The translations under genes were made by a program, and so were the position numbers. From contig CM074806.1 of assembly GCA_037447605.1 (NCBI GenBank), forward strand, positions 4,197,755 through 4,261,754: a DNA stretch of 64,000 nt, read 5' to 3'. Source of the stretch: Zygnema circumcarinatum (taxonomy: Eukaryota; Streptophyta; Zygnematophyceae; Zygnematales; Zygnemataceae). The notes under the pieces were generated by a model that saw only the letters and a list, made by a program, of their open reading frames with translations, was not told the origin of the DNA and did no database searches. Shown piece after piece: positions 36,175-52,670 of this stretch. Each line of letters opens with the position of its first letter. The first letter of the stretch is position 1.

Positions 36175-39100
36175 TCAAATGTAGTGATTGCTCACCTCAT
36201 GGTTTCTTTTGGAGCCCATCGAGCGATAAAAGGTAGCAAGCGTTCTCAGCGACGCTTTATCCATGGATGCGCTGCACCCACAAATGGAAACAACCCGTAT
36301 AAGTAAGCCAGGGCCCGCCGCAAGCAGTTGTTCCAGAGAGAGAGAGAGAGAGAGAGGGGGAGAGAGAGCGAGCGAGAGAGAGAGAGCGAGAGAGAGAGAG
36401 AGAGCCGGGCACATACCGAGCACCTGGTCCGCCGTGGCTCGCTGCTTGGGGTCGTACGCGAGCATGGCCTTGACGAGGTCCTTCGCCCCCGCGGACACGC
36501 GCGTCCACGGGCCGCCCTCGAGGTCGAAGCGCCCGCGCACGATCGCCGCCTTTATGCCCGCCGCGGAGGGCGCCCAGAAGGGCGGGACGCCGCTCAGGAG
36601 GATGTACAGGACCACGCCCGCGCTCCATATGTCGGCCTCCGCGCCGTAGCTGCGCGCTATCACCTGTGGGAGGAAGGGGAGGGAGGGGAGGGAGGGGAGG
36701 AGGGGGATGGTTGAAGCGGAGGAGGGGAGGAGGGGAGAAGGGGAGAAGGGGAGGGGGGACGGGGGGGGGAAGGTGATGGGTGGGAGATGAGTGGATGGTC
36801 TACAGTTACTGTCGCTCTTTCCCTCTTGGTCCCGTACCGATACCTCACTCTGACTTTGGCCCTCCCTCCCTCCATTTTTCTCCAACATCCCCCTCCCCCT
36901 CCTTTCCATCCCTTCTCTCTTTCCCCGCACAACGAGCCATGCAGCACCCCCCACCTCCGGCGCGAGATAGAATGGCGTCCCCACTTCGTCTGTGCACTTC
37001 TTCCCTGTCGCCCCTCCCCACACCCCACATTGTCAAACCAACAAAACCCTCCCCTCCCTCCATGGTACAACCCCCCCTCCCCCCCATCCCACCTCCCACC
37101 CCCACTTCCCACACCCCCTCTGCCCANNNNNNNNNNGATGACGCTGACTGCCACCCCGAAGTCGATGACCTTGACGTCCGTGTCGCTGCCCGGCCTCGCG
37201 AGGAGGATGTTCTCGGGCTTCACGTCGCGGTGCATGAACCCGAGCGCGTGGCACCGCCGCAGGACGCGCGCCACGCGCCGTACCACCTCCGCGGCCGCGC
37301 GCTCGCCGTACCGCTTCCGCCGCCGGATGCGGGCGAACAGCTCGCCGCCAGCGCACAGCTCCATCACCACGTGGATGCTCTGGAGAGCGACACGTGGCAG
37401 TCGGGGGGTGGGTGGGGTGGGGGAGAGAGTGGGAGGCTCGTTTGGAGGGGGAGTGGGGTGGGGAGAGGGAGGTGGTTCGAAAGGGAGGGAGGGGGAGGGA
37501 GGGAGGGAGAAGGAGGCGGACCTTGGAGTCCTCGAAGACAGCCTGCAGCTGCACTACGTTGGGATGTGAGCGCAGCGCCTCGAGACTCGCCACCTCACGC
37601 CGAACGTCCTCCACGTCTTGCCAACTCTGCCAGTCGCCAGCTGTCATGTGAGGGAGGGAGGAGAGAACACAAGAGAGAGACAGACAAGTGAACGAGAACG
37701 AGAGGGAGACACACGAAGAGAAAGAAAGAGATCGAAAGAGATGAAGAGAGAGAGAGAAATGAGAGAACTAAAACCTGCAGAATGGTCTTGCTGATGGTCT
37801 TGCATGCAAACTCTTTCTCAGTCGTCCACTCTCGGCAGCGCCTAATCACTCCCACCCGCCCTCTCCCGAGCACCTCTCCCGACACGTGGAATCTCTCTCC
37901 CACGTCCTCAAATGCGCGGCTCAGCACGTTGAGGCTCGGGACCCTCCTCTCCAACCGCGCCTCCTCCACCCCCCCCCTCGCCTCCGCCTCCGACTGACTC
38001 CTCCTAAGAACAAACTCCTCCGGCACTCCCGTGCCATTCCTCTCCCTCATCCTCTCCTTCTCCTTCCTTTTCGTCTTCAATTTTTCCTCATCCCTCTCCT
38101 CCGCCTTCTCATTCTCCCTTTCTCGCGCTCTCAAATAGGTAGCCGCCTTTTTCCCCTCGAACTCCTCCTCCTCCTTCTCCCATTCCTTGAGAGTAAGCTT
38201 CTTGTCAGCTTCAAGCTCCTGCTTAATCGAAGAATCTCCGTGGGTTGAATCAGGAAGCTGAGCTACTCTCAGAGTAAGAAATCTTCTCCGAGGAGCTTTT
38301 TTTTCACTTGTAGTCATCAATCTATCGCTTCCTCGACTACGAGTTCTCATAAGCCTTTGAAGCCCTTCGAGGCCCCTAGAGCCATCTTGAAGCTTATCTC
38401 CCTCTCTCTCTTTCCTCCTCTCTTCTGGAGTGAGAGAGGCTTTTTGAGGGGTCACTTTTGAAATTTCGTCGTAGTTTTCGCTCGCAACTGTCCATATTTT
38501 GGAGATTTTCTTCGGAAATTTCGGAGTCCCCCCAATGAGCTCTATGCTTCTCACTCTCTCCGTAGCTCCCGACTGAGACAGAACTGGAGTGCATGGAGCG
38601 GGAGTGGAGGGCTCGGACGAATCCGGATAGAGGTCGATCATTACATCGTCTCCCGCGCCTGAGCTTCCATTACATTGTGAAATTTCATTCGGAAGATTTT
38701 GCACATTTGTCGATGTAAACACAATCGAAGGGTTTAAGCTTTCATTATCCGAATGAGTCGCATCGGCGGAAGACGAAATCGAATGCGAGAGCGGAAAATC
38801 CAAAGACGAAACAGGGCTGCAGTAAGGAGCGATTTGGGCTTCGTCGCTTCCGAGGGCCAAAAATGTATTTTTTATCTCGGCAGGTTCTGAGCCGGCCTTT
38901 GCTGGGAAACTCGGCCATATCTGCTCTGGAAGCTGCCGGAAAACCATGGTTGGGACCTCTTTTGAAATAAATTTCTCGCCCGATAAATCGCTCGGAATTC
39001 CATCCTTCCCTACAGAACTTCCGTGTCCACACTCTCTCTCTCTACTCTCCTTCCCTCGCTTGAATTCTCCGATTACACTCATTAATGAATCTCCGCCCTT

Positions 39101-41478
39101 TTCGTCCGTGACTGCTCCATTCGTGTCTCCTCTCTCTCCCATTGCTCTCGCGCCTTTCCTCTCTCTGCCCTCTCTCTCTCTCCCCTCTCTCTCTCTCCTG
39201 CTCTCAGCTCCTCTCCCCTCTGCGCTCTCCATCTGCCCCATAAGGGACCGCGTTCGGTTCAAAAGGCGCGGTCGAGGAGCCCAGAAGCTTCCTACTCGTT
39301 CGGGAGTATGAGGGGTTGTGAAAAAGCTCTCAGTATTGACAATCTCTCTCCCTAAGGCACTACCACTCGCCTCCTCCGTGTCTCCCACTTTTTCTCTCTC
39401 TCCCCCGTCGTCCCTCTCGTCCTCCCTTGCCCCCACTCTCTCCACCTCCCTCTCGTTCACTTTCGCCTCCTCCCACTCCTCCACCCTCTCTTCCTCCCTC
39501 TCCTTCACCCTCTTCTCCACCCTCGTCTCCACTCTCTCCTGCACCAACCCTTCCTCCCCCTTCTCCTCCTCCCTATCTTCCTCTCCTCTCTGCTCCTTCC
39601 TCGAAATTTCCGCATGATACTCATCGAGAGCCTTTAAGAAGTCATTCCCTTTCCCGCACACACTCTTCTTTTGCCTCTCCTCCTTTCCCTTTGTCAAATC
39701 TTCAAATGAACCTCCTCTCTCTCCCTGTGCGCTCCTCCCCTCCATCCCTCCATCAAAGAATTCAAGCTCTCGCCTAACTCCAAAATGCTCCACACCAGTT
39801 CCCACACTCAGCGCTCTAAAGAGCCCCTTCTCCCCGAAACCCACTCCCACATTCAACTCTCTTTCCTCTCCAACTCGCTCTCCTCCTACAGCCCTCCCAC
39901 CCTCCCCTAAGCCCTCCTTAAAGCTATCAACAGCAAGCTCTATGCTCACAGCTCTTCTCAAGATCCCCTCGCCTCTCCCTCCATACTCTAAAACGGGCCT
40001 TCTCGGCCGGCTCTCTCCTCTCCTTCCAAGCTTCGGAAACTGCGGCAGAGGATGCCCGTCTCTCTCTCTCTCACCGTGTGAAAGCTCCGCACTCCCTCCC
40101 TCCCTCCCACACCCTTTCAAGTCAGACCAATACGTAGTTCCGGAACGGCAACCGCTCTCTCCTTCCCCCATACGACATATTTCTCTCTCCTTGATCTCCG
40201 AGGTCGGCCGCTTCCCTTCACTACGCTCTCCCTCCTTCCATCTCCCTCCTCTTCCTCCTCCTCCACCTCCTCCTCCTCCTCCTCTCCTCCTCCTCCTCCT
40301 CCTCCTCCTCCTCCTCCTCCTCCTCCTCCTCCTCCTCCTCCTCCTCCTCCTCCTCCTCCTCGCATTAAATCGTGCCCGAGACCTCCGAGACTAAGGGATC
40401 TCAGAAGAGCAGCACTCGCTCTCTCCTCCTGACTGAATGGCCTACCTTTCTCCCGCTCCCTCTCCCTCTCCCTCCCCCCTCTCCCCCTTTCCCCCGTATT
40501 TCCCTCCCTCTCTCCCAAACTCCTGGTTCTAAGCAACGCGGCCGCCGCCCTCTCCTCTTTACGCAGAAGTTTCTGAAAATCTGCGAAACCCATGGCTTCC
40601 TTCGACGCTTCTCCATCCCCTCCCTCTCCTCTCCCTCCCTTCAGACTCCTCTGAAACCCAGAACCTTTCCCATTCTCCGTCTGAACGCCAACACTCACCC
40701 TCTTAGTCCCCCCCATTTCCCCGACAGGTTTTAAGCTCAAATGGGGTCCAATTTCTTCTTGTTGGGATTCTGTCGGACCCTGAAGAAACCTTCGAAGTTG
40801 GGGTTGTCTCCCACTACGGGAGGCCCGTCTCCCTCCCTCTCTCCCTCCCTCTCTCCCTCCCTCTCTCCTTCCTTCATTTCCTATCTCACACAGAGAAATC
40901 CCTCCCCCCCCTTCCAGCTCTTCCCTGGAAGCATTCATTTCGCCCTCAGAATCAACGTAGGAGCTCTCTCCCTCTCCCCTTCTCTCCCCCTCTCTCCCTC
41001 CCACTCCCACTCTCACTCCCTTCTCCTTTATCGGAGTGGGAGGGAGAGCCTCTCCTATCACTCTGTATCTTCGGGGGGTCCTTCTGAAGGCCCGGATGCA
41101 GTCCACCCTCCCTCTCTCGCTATGCCCGCTCCGCCCTCCGCCCCATAAAGGGACTACCTCCGTCCCTCCCTCTCTCACACTCTGCGACTCTGTCCCAACT
41201 CTCTCACTATCATCATTTCCCTCTCTCCCACTCCGCCGACTGCCATCCTTCCGAACGCTTCCGCCGTGCTCCCTGTGCAGCCGCATGGCGGAGGAGGAGG
41301 AGGAGCAGGAGGCGGAGGAGGAGCTTCTCTCATCCATAGCTGCCGCCTTTTCTCTTTCCATCACCCTCTCCCTCTCCCACTCCTCGCTCTTTTTCTCGCT
41401 CTCTCTTCTTGAAGGTTCGGCGCCATTCCGCCATGGATCAGCGCGATGCCGAGGACTTCCGCGGTGAACGGCAGCCAT
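36175..41478 (-). CDS. CAMK/CDPK-like Ser/Thr protein kinase with long low-complexity N-terminus
   Basis: C-terminal kinase exons on the minus strand: up to 37775; 37626-37522; 37379-37137 (ends at the sequence gap); about 37005-36955; 36663-36417; 36271-36175. Motifs: Gly loop [15 protein letters not shown], Lys in FACKTISK, helix C VEDVRREV, hinge [15 protein letters not shown], catalytic loop [54 protein letters not shown] and DQVLAHPWIKAS. All catalytic residues are present. The order and HPWI end fit CAMK/CDPK kinases, but no EF-hands are seen. The N-terminus is about 1,200 residues rich in Glu, Arg, Ser and Gly, with no known domain. It lies in two overlapping frames (41478 to about 40120, and 40171 to 37775), so an unseen intron or a sequence error near the GGA repeat is needed to join them. 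The exon at 37005 has an unclear acceptor. Confidence 0.72.
36339..36404 (-). repeat. (CT)n (sense) microsatellite in the last kinase intron
   Basis: GA on the plus strand, so CT on the kinase sense strand, between exons ending at 36417 and starting at 36271. Confidence 0.85.
37127..37136. other. Assembly gap (10 N)
   Basis: Ten unknown bases, right after the DFG exon of the kinase. They hide its 3' splice junction. Ten N is a common placeholder, so the true missing length may differ. Confidence 0.99.
40239..40361 (-). repeat. Coding GGA/GAG tract in the kinase N-terminus
   Basis: On the sense strand it reads as poly-Gly followed by poly-Glu. It sits just upstream of the point where the reading frame has to change. 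Confidence 0.85.
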
Positions 41479-42203
41479 GGCGGAGAGCGGAGGAGGGAGG
41501 AGGGCAATCCTACGTCTTCTAGATGGAGATATATTGAGGGAGAGGAAGAGAGAGAAAGAGAGGGGGAGAGAGGGAGGGGGGGAGAGAGTGGGAGGGAGAG
41601 AGAGAGGGAGGGAGAGAGAGAGGGGGAGGGGGGTCGGAGTCCCGCCCAGGGCGCGAGCAATGAGTGGCGGGGGACAGGGGCGGCGGCCGCCGGGCGGCAT
41701 GCTCCCGCCAAAAGCGGTCTGTTTCGGCTGCCCGCGGGGCCGGGCAGCGCCGTTGGAACGAAATTGGGCGGCACTTTTTTCGGGCAGCCGCGGAGATTCC
41801 GGGCAGGAGGGAGGCATCGGACGGTGGGGACGGCTCGATGGCTCCCCAAGAATCCCGGAGAGGCGTCGATCTTGTCGGTAGATGAAGATTCACGTCGCGA
41901 CAACACGACAGCCTGGAACAGTTGTCGGGGGCCAGATGTGACTGCCACGTGGCACCCGATAGGCGGCCCGAGCCGGCAGGTGGCGGGCGCGATTTTATTG
42001 GATTCGATATGCGACAAAGATTCGATGGTACGAGGTGGCCTGCTTGACCGATCTTGACTTCTGGCATAATCTTGAAGAACTTGTAGAGATTTTTTTTTTT
42101 TCCCTCTCGAAAGCAATATTGTTATGGAAATTATTGAGGCCTTTTTGGCCCTTTTTTTAGTACTACCGTAAAACCGAACAGGATGAGAAATTGAGAAACG
42201 AGT
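41479..42203. promoter_or_regulatory. 5' flank of the kinase gene
   Basis: Purine-rich (on plus) tract at 41525-41640, then GC-rich sequence with a CCACGTGG G-box at about 41945. An ACTACCGTAAAACCGAACAGG stretch at about 42162-42182 recurs inverted at about 43645-43667 (see findings). Confidence 0.4.
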
Positions 42204-43121
42204 TTACTTAAGGGTAGTGATATTTCCACCCCTTTTTTGGATCCAAACACCCCTTCCCGGCCGGGCAGATTTCCAAAGGGATTAAAAACGGAAAATGCTT
42301 TTTTAACACCTTTTTGGAATCGATACCCACCTTCTTCCGTCGGCTGATTTTATTTTTGCTAACCAAGGAAAATGATACCCCGTCACTGCATTTTGAATAC
42401 CGCATCCCGCCTCCCTGAATTTTTTTTTTGAGGGAAAGAAATATCTGCCTGCCCGAATCCGCTCGAAGCGGACGTGCGTGACAATCGCATCTGTCGATTC
42501 CCTCGCAGATCGCACCACGGCAGGTCACCGTTCGATCTGCAGCCGGGCTCGATCTTAGCGAATGGAAAGCGCCCACGAGTCCCGTCAAAGCCGGATCGCA
42601 CGTACGAGTGCGCGCGTCCCTCGGCCCGAGATCTCGTCATTGTTAGTTCCCAGCCAATAAAAATCTGCCACGTGTTTCATGATTGACGTGGAAGATTTTG
42701 ATTGGTTTAAGGTCTCAATGTACGAAATTCTGGGTTCCTCAAGTTGCGACCGTACGAAATTTGTACGGACATACTTTTGAGACGACTTTGGCGGGATACG
42801 TGGGCACGTGCCATTCGCTGTGACCGAGCCCGGCTGCAGATCAAATGGTGATCTGCCGTTTTGGGATCTGCGAGGGAATCGACGGCTGCGATGACCGCAC
42901 GCGTGGAAAAAAATTCAGGTAGGCGGGATATTCAAAATGGGGTGACGGGTTATCATTTTCCTTGTTTCGCAAAAAAAAAATCTGCCGATGGAGGGTGGGT
43001 ATCGATTCCAAAAAGGTGTGAAAAAAGCATTTTCCGTTTTTAATCCTTTTTGAAATCTGCCCGGCCGGGAAGGGGTGTTTGGATCCAAAAAAGGGGTGGA
43101 AATATCACTACCCTTACTTAA
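42204..43121 (-). mobile_element. Long-TIR non-autonomous DNA transposon, copy A
   Basis: Element 42212-43113 (902 bp) between two exact copies of TTACTTAA (42204-42211, 43114-43121), an 8-bp target-site duplication. Ends are inverted copies of GGGTAGTGATATTTCCACCC, and the inverted homology continues for roughly 200-250 bp: GGATCCAAACACCCC, CCCGGCCGGGCAGATTT, GGAATCGATACC, GGAAAATGATA and GATCTGCGAGGGAATCGAC occur on both arms in opposite orientation. No transposase frame. Eight-bp duplications are typical of hAT elements; the superfamily assignment is inference. A second copy, in the opposite orientation, is at 51232-52169. Confidence 0.9.
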
Positions 43122-45600
43122 TTTCTCAATTCTGAATCTTATTGAATAGGGTTGCACTTTGAACACTTTTTTCGAGGTCGAAACTTTATTTACGAAAGCG
43201 AAAAGTTTGAAGGAAAAACCTCAAAGACTCAATTGGTTTGATCGCAAGTGTGGATTCCACTTTTTGCCACGTTGGTTCCGTGCGATTCGAGGGATGTGGT
43301 TAACCCGGGCTAACCCAGTTTTTCGTACAGATTTTCCCGCGAGGCGATCAACAATTTCTGTACGAACATCCGGGTCCACGCGCTTTGCAATCCGCTAAAA
43401 TCTCATTGTTGATCGGTGGACCAAAGGAAAACTCAAATTGAACACGAAAGTTAATTAATTGTTCAAATGTTCAAACTGGTTCCTCCATAAAAATTGTATT
43501 GAGAAAAATTTATGACTTCATTTCTCATTTCTCAATTCTCAAAATGAATCGTGTTCACAAATAAGAGTTTTTTTTTTTGAGAAACTGCGTTTGAAAGTGT
43601 TTTTTTTTTTTAGATGCCAAAACCATTAATTTTTTTTTTCTCAACCTGTTCGGGTTTACGGGTAGTGTCGAATTTTACCTTTTTGATTTCTGAAAAAATG
43701 CTACCAAAAAAATGGTTTACCATTATTCGTAGGTGGCGAATACGTCAGCAAGAGGGCTGCAGGCAATCGGAGCCGTCAATTGCAAGTGGATAACGCATGC
43801 AGATTTCGCATCGCCATACCGTCGGCGTATCGGCTACGACCGACATATTGGCCCTCTGCTGCGCCGCTTTTCTTCTGCCGGCGAGCGGAATTCCCCTACC
43901 GTACACAATCAATTTTACCGGCGTCGGCAGGTTTTCTGTCGGTCGGATTTCGATACGCCAGCGATTTGGCGATGTTGTTTTCTTGTGATCGCAAACGACA
44001 AGCGGCCGCCCAGTACCAGACAGCCCCAGCCGCAGGGAAATTTCGCCGCCCGGCAGCAAAACAAGCGTTGGTTCAAGCGCCATTTTGGATGACGTCATCA
44101 AAAGGGGTTTTCCGGCTCCGTATGGTTCGGTCAGTGCGTCATTCTCCCTGTAAGTCCTGTACGCCTTTTTGTCACAAAGTAGGGTTTGTCACAAAGTTGC
44201 AAGCTTTCAGACTGTTTTGTCTGGCGATGACGCAAGAAATTGTGCAAGTTTCAAACCGGCACCGTCGGAGTCGTCCTATTTTCGAAGTTTCCAAAATGGA
44301 AAATGCCACTAATAGGATCGGATGAAATCCGACGGTGGTCCGCTGTCCTATTCCTTCTGCCTTGACAGATACCGACAAATATGCCGAACATGCACAGTCA
44401 CTGTATGACGTCATCACTCAAACCCGACAAACAGTCCCAGGTACGGTAACCGCCGCATTTTTCGAAACCGCCGTTGACTTCCGCCGCCCGCAATCTTTAA
44501 TTCCGGCAGCGGGCAGACCGGGGACTGGCGCTTTGTCGTTTCTGTAATCATTGAGGCGGTACCTTCAGCAAGTGGCACCAGTCTGCTTTCGTACGGTCAC
44601 TGTGTGGGCTTTGCCGTACAATAACTTGTCGGTTATGTGGTCTGGCCCTCCCTACACGACAAATGGTTTTATCCGGAACTCCGTACCGTACGCAGGCCAG
44701 TTCCCGCCTGCCACGTGCGCTGATGTGCAAATCTTTTTTTTGGCTGCGGCGACGGTCGTGCGGGAAAAAACGGTCGATTTCTCAAACTGGGACTCAATCT
44801 GAACTGGATCTGGAACAGGAACTGAACTGGAACTAAACAAGACTAGAACTGAACTGCAGCAGGAACTGTAATTGAAACTATGCTGAAACTGGCACTGCAG
44901 CTGGAACTGGAACTGCATTGGAAGTGAACCTGGAACAGCCCGCCATGGCGCAGCATATCGTGATGAGGACGACGACAAAACCCATCCCCCATTGCATCCC
45001 TTGAAGGAAAAGGCGAAGCCTAAAGCCCCGCAACCCTACAGAGAGAGGAGAGAGCCAAAGATGAGGAGGAATGTTCCGCTGCAGCCATCCCCTTCAGCTA
45101 TTGGCAGCTGATTGACAGTAAAACTGACAGACAATCACGTAAAACTGGCTGACATTTTTACTGCGAGCACATGAATCCTGAGAAAGCCACGAGAGAGAGA
45201 GAGAGAGGGGGGGAAAGGGAGACGAGCAGAGATCCCTCCATGCAGCCGCAAGCCATCCTATGCCTATGGCCATGCCATGACATGCCCATGCCATGCCATG
45301 CCATGCCTTGCCTGCAACACCTCGTCACTTCAAAAAAGTTTCCACAATGTCACAAAGGAGACCTCCGCCACGCGCTGCCCGCGAGCGTCGCCGAACTCTA
45401 AATGCCAAAACGAGCCCTCAGCCTTCGCTCCCTCCAGTACAGAACTTCACTCCGCCTCCCAACTAGCCGCCACTCTCCCCTCCTCCCCCCCCTCCCCAAT
45501 TCACTCCCTCTAAAACAGAATGTCCAACTCCTCCCCCTGCCTACCCCTTTCTCCCTCTCCCTCTCCCTCTCCCTCTCCCTCTCCCTCTCCCTCTCCCTCC
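43122..45600. other. AT-rich and repeat-like spacer, no gene
   Basis: 43122-43700 is AT-rich with poly-A/T and AATTTCTCAATTCTC-like words and may be the rest of an older element split by copy A. 43730-44330 has an open frame of 181 codons without any recognised family. 44797-44936 is a degenerate GGAACTG array. 45270-45310 repeats CATGCC. 45549-45598 is (CCCTCT)n next to the SF3B4 stop. Confidence 0.45.
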
Positions 45601-50716
<5,116 letters not shown>

Positions 50717-51223
50717 GCTCTCGCTCTCCCGCTCGAGAGGGAGAGGGAGAAAGAGGGAGAGAGCGGGAGAGAGGGAGAGAGGAAGAGGGAAGGGGCGAGA
50801 GAAAGGGAGAGAGGAAGAGAGGGAGGGGGGGAGAGGGAGAAAGGGAGAGAGGAAGAGAGGGAGGGGGGGAGAGAGAGAAAGGGAGAGCAGGAGCGAGGGA
50901 GAGAGGGAGGGGGGGAGAGGGAGAGAGGGAGAGGGGAAGAGAGGGAGAGGGGGAGGGAGAAGGGAGGGAGAAGGGAGGGAGAGGCCGGAGAAAGAGAAGG
51001 CGCGGAATTAGGGTTAGGGTTAGGGTTAGGGTTAGAGTTAGAGCTGGAGTCAAGCGCACAGGTCGCAGGGTCGAATCTCACTCTTTGCACTTCGCCGTGA
51101 AAAAAAAAAAAAAATTGCCTTCAACTTCATTCAAGCATTACTGACGTGGCTGAATCTTGATGACGTCACTTAACAAGTACGGACGGTTGAAATCGAGCAG
51201 TTTGAAGCGAGCTGATAAGGAAA
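50717..51223. promoter_or_regulatory. SF3B4 5' flank with TTAGGG array
   Basis: Purine-rich (plus) stretch 50735-50998 in the 5' UTR/promoter, then TTAGGG repeated four times at about 51007-51033, 290 bp upstream of the start. Read on the gene's strand this is CCCTAA, telo-box-like. Confidence 0.5.
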
Positions 51224-52177
51224 AAAAATAAGGGTAGTGATATTTCCACCCCTTTTTTGGATCCAAACACCCCTTCCCGGCCGGGCAGATTTCAAAATGG
51301 ATTAAAAACGGAAAATGCTTTTTTCACACCTTTTGGAATCGATACCACCCTCCATCGGCAGATTTTATTTCTGCGAAACAAGGAAAATGATAACCCGTCA
51401 CATTTGAATATCCCGCCTACCTGAATTTTTATTCACGCGTGCGGTCAATCGCAGCCGTCGATTCCCTCGCAGATCGCAACACAGCAGATCATTTGATTCG
51501 GCAGCCGGGCTCGGTCACAGCGCATGGCACGTGTCCACGTATCCCGCCAAAGTCCACTCAAATGTTTGTCGGTACACATTTCGTACGGTCGCAACTTGAG
51601 GAACCCAAGTTTTCGTACATTGAGATCTTAGACCAATCAAAAAGTTCCACGTCAAAAATGTAACACGTGGCAGATGATGATTGGCTGGGAGCTAACAATG
51701 ACGAGATCTCGGGCCGAGGGACAAGCGCACTCGCACGTGCGATTTGGCTTTGACGGGACTCGTGGGCGCTTTCCATTCGCTAAGATCGAGCCGGCTGCAG
51801 ATCGAACGGTGATCTGCAGTGGTGTGATCTGCGAGGGAATCGACAGCTGCGATTGACACACACGTGTGAAGGACGGACACCCGCGAACGATCTCGTGGCG
51901 GACGGATCTTCCGCTCTGAGCGAATTCGGGCAAGCAGACATTTCTTTCCCTCAAAAAAAAATTCAGGGAGGTGGGATACAGTATTCAAAATGCGGTGACG
52001 GGGTATCATTTTCCTTGGTTAGCAAAAATAAAATCAGCCGACGGAAGAAGGTGGGTATCGATTCCAAAAAGGTGTGTAAGAAGCATTTTCTGTTTTTAAT
52101 CCCTTTTGAAATCTGCCCGGCCGGGAAGGGGTGTTTGGATCCAAAAAAGGGGTGGAAATAACACTACCCAAAAATAA
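51224..52177 (+). mobile_element. Long-TIR non-autonomous DNA transposon, copy B
   Basis: Element 51232-52169 (938 bp) between two exact copies of AAAAATAA (51224-51231, 52170-52177). Same ends as copy A (GGGTAGTGATATTTCCACCC; the right end has one change, GGAAATAACACTACCC). Internal sequence matches copy A in reverse complement over the full length, with small indels. It sits in the divergent promoter region between SF3B4 and the TyrA gene. Confidence 0.9.
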
Positions 52178-52670
52178 AACTTGCTTCGGAGTTGGAAACT
52201 TTCCGCCTCGGTTTGCAACTTGGGAGCTTCAACCAGTTGAACCAGGTTGAACCATAGAAACAATTATTAAACCGTACGCCACCCCATAAAATAAAACTGG
52301 AATAAAATTGTACATAAATCGCAGAAGCTGACCATCGCCATCCGATCGCCTATGGCAGAAAATTCAGCCGTCCGATTCAGTTTTTTCCGATTTATTATTT
52401 AATTTATCATCCATCCCAAAACTCAACTTTTCGAGATTTTTGTCAACCATAGATACCTCCCGTTTGAGCGGAACCGGTAGACCGTCAACGGAACGGCCCC
52501 CGCGCACATGGAGCGCCCTGAACGCTGACAGGACCCCTCCGGCGCCTTTCCCCGCCGGGCGGTTCCACGTCTCCCCCGCGCGAGGGAGAATTGAGGGTTG
52601 AAGGGTTTAAGGGTTTTAGGGTTCTTCCGGGTGCAAGGATTCAGTGCCCGAGCATTTGACGGTGGACGGC
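52178..52670. promoter_or_regulatory. Promoter region of the arogenate dehydrogenase gene
   Basis: AT-rich then GC-rich; a GGGTTTAAGGGTTTTAGGGTTC telo-box-like stretch at 52604-52625 lies about 45 bp before the first in-frame ATG. No other coding region is seen. Confidence 0.45.

Noticed and set aside
36780-37691. Plus-strand frames of 260-303 codons across the kinase exons
   Set aside because: They run through the N gap and are antisense to conserved kinase motifs ([11 protein letters not shown]) on the minus strand.
43780-44325. 181-codon open frame
   Set aside because: No recognisable domain, overlapping frames of similar size on both strands, and it lies in repeat-like intergenic DNA.
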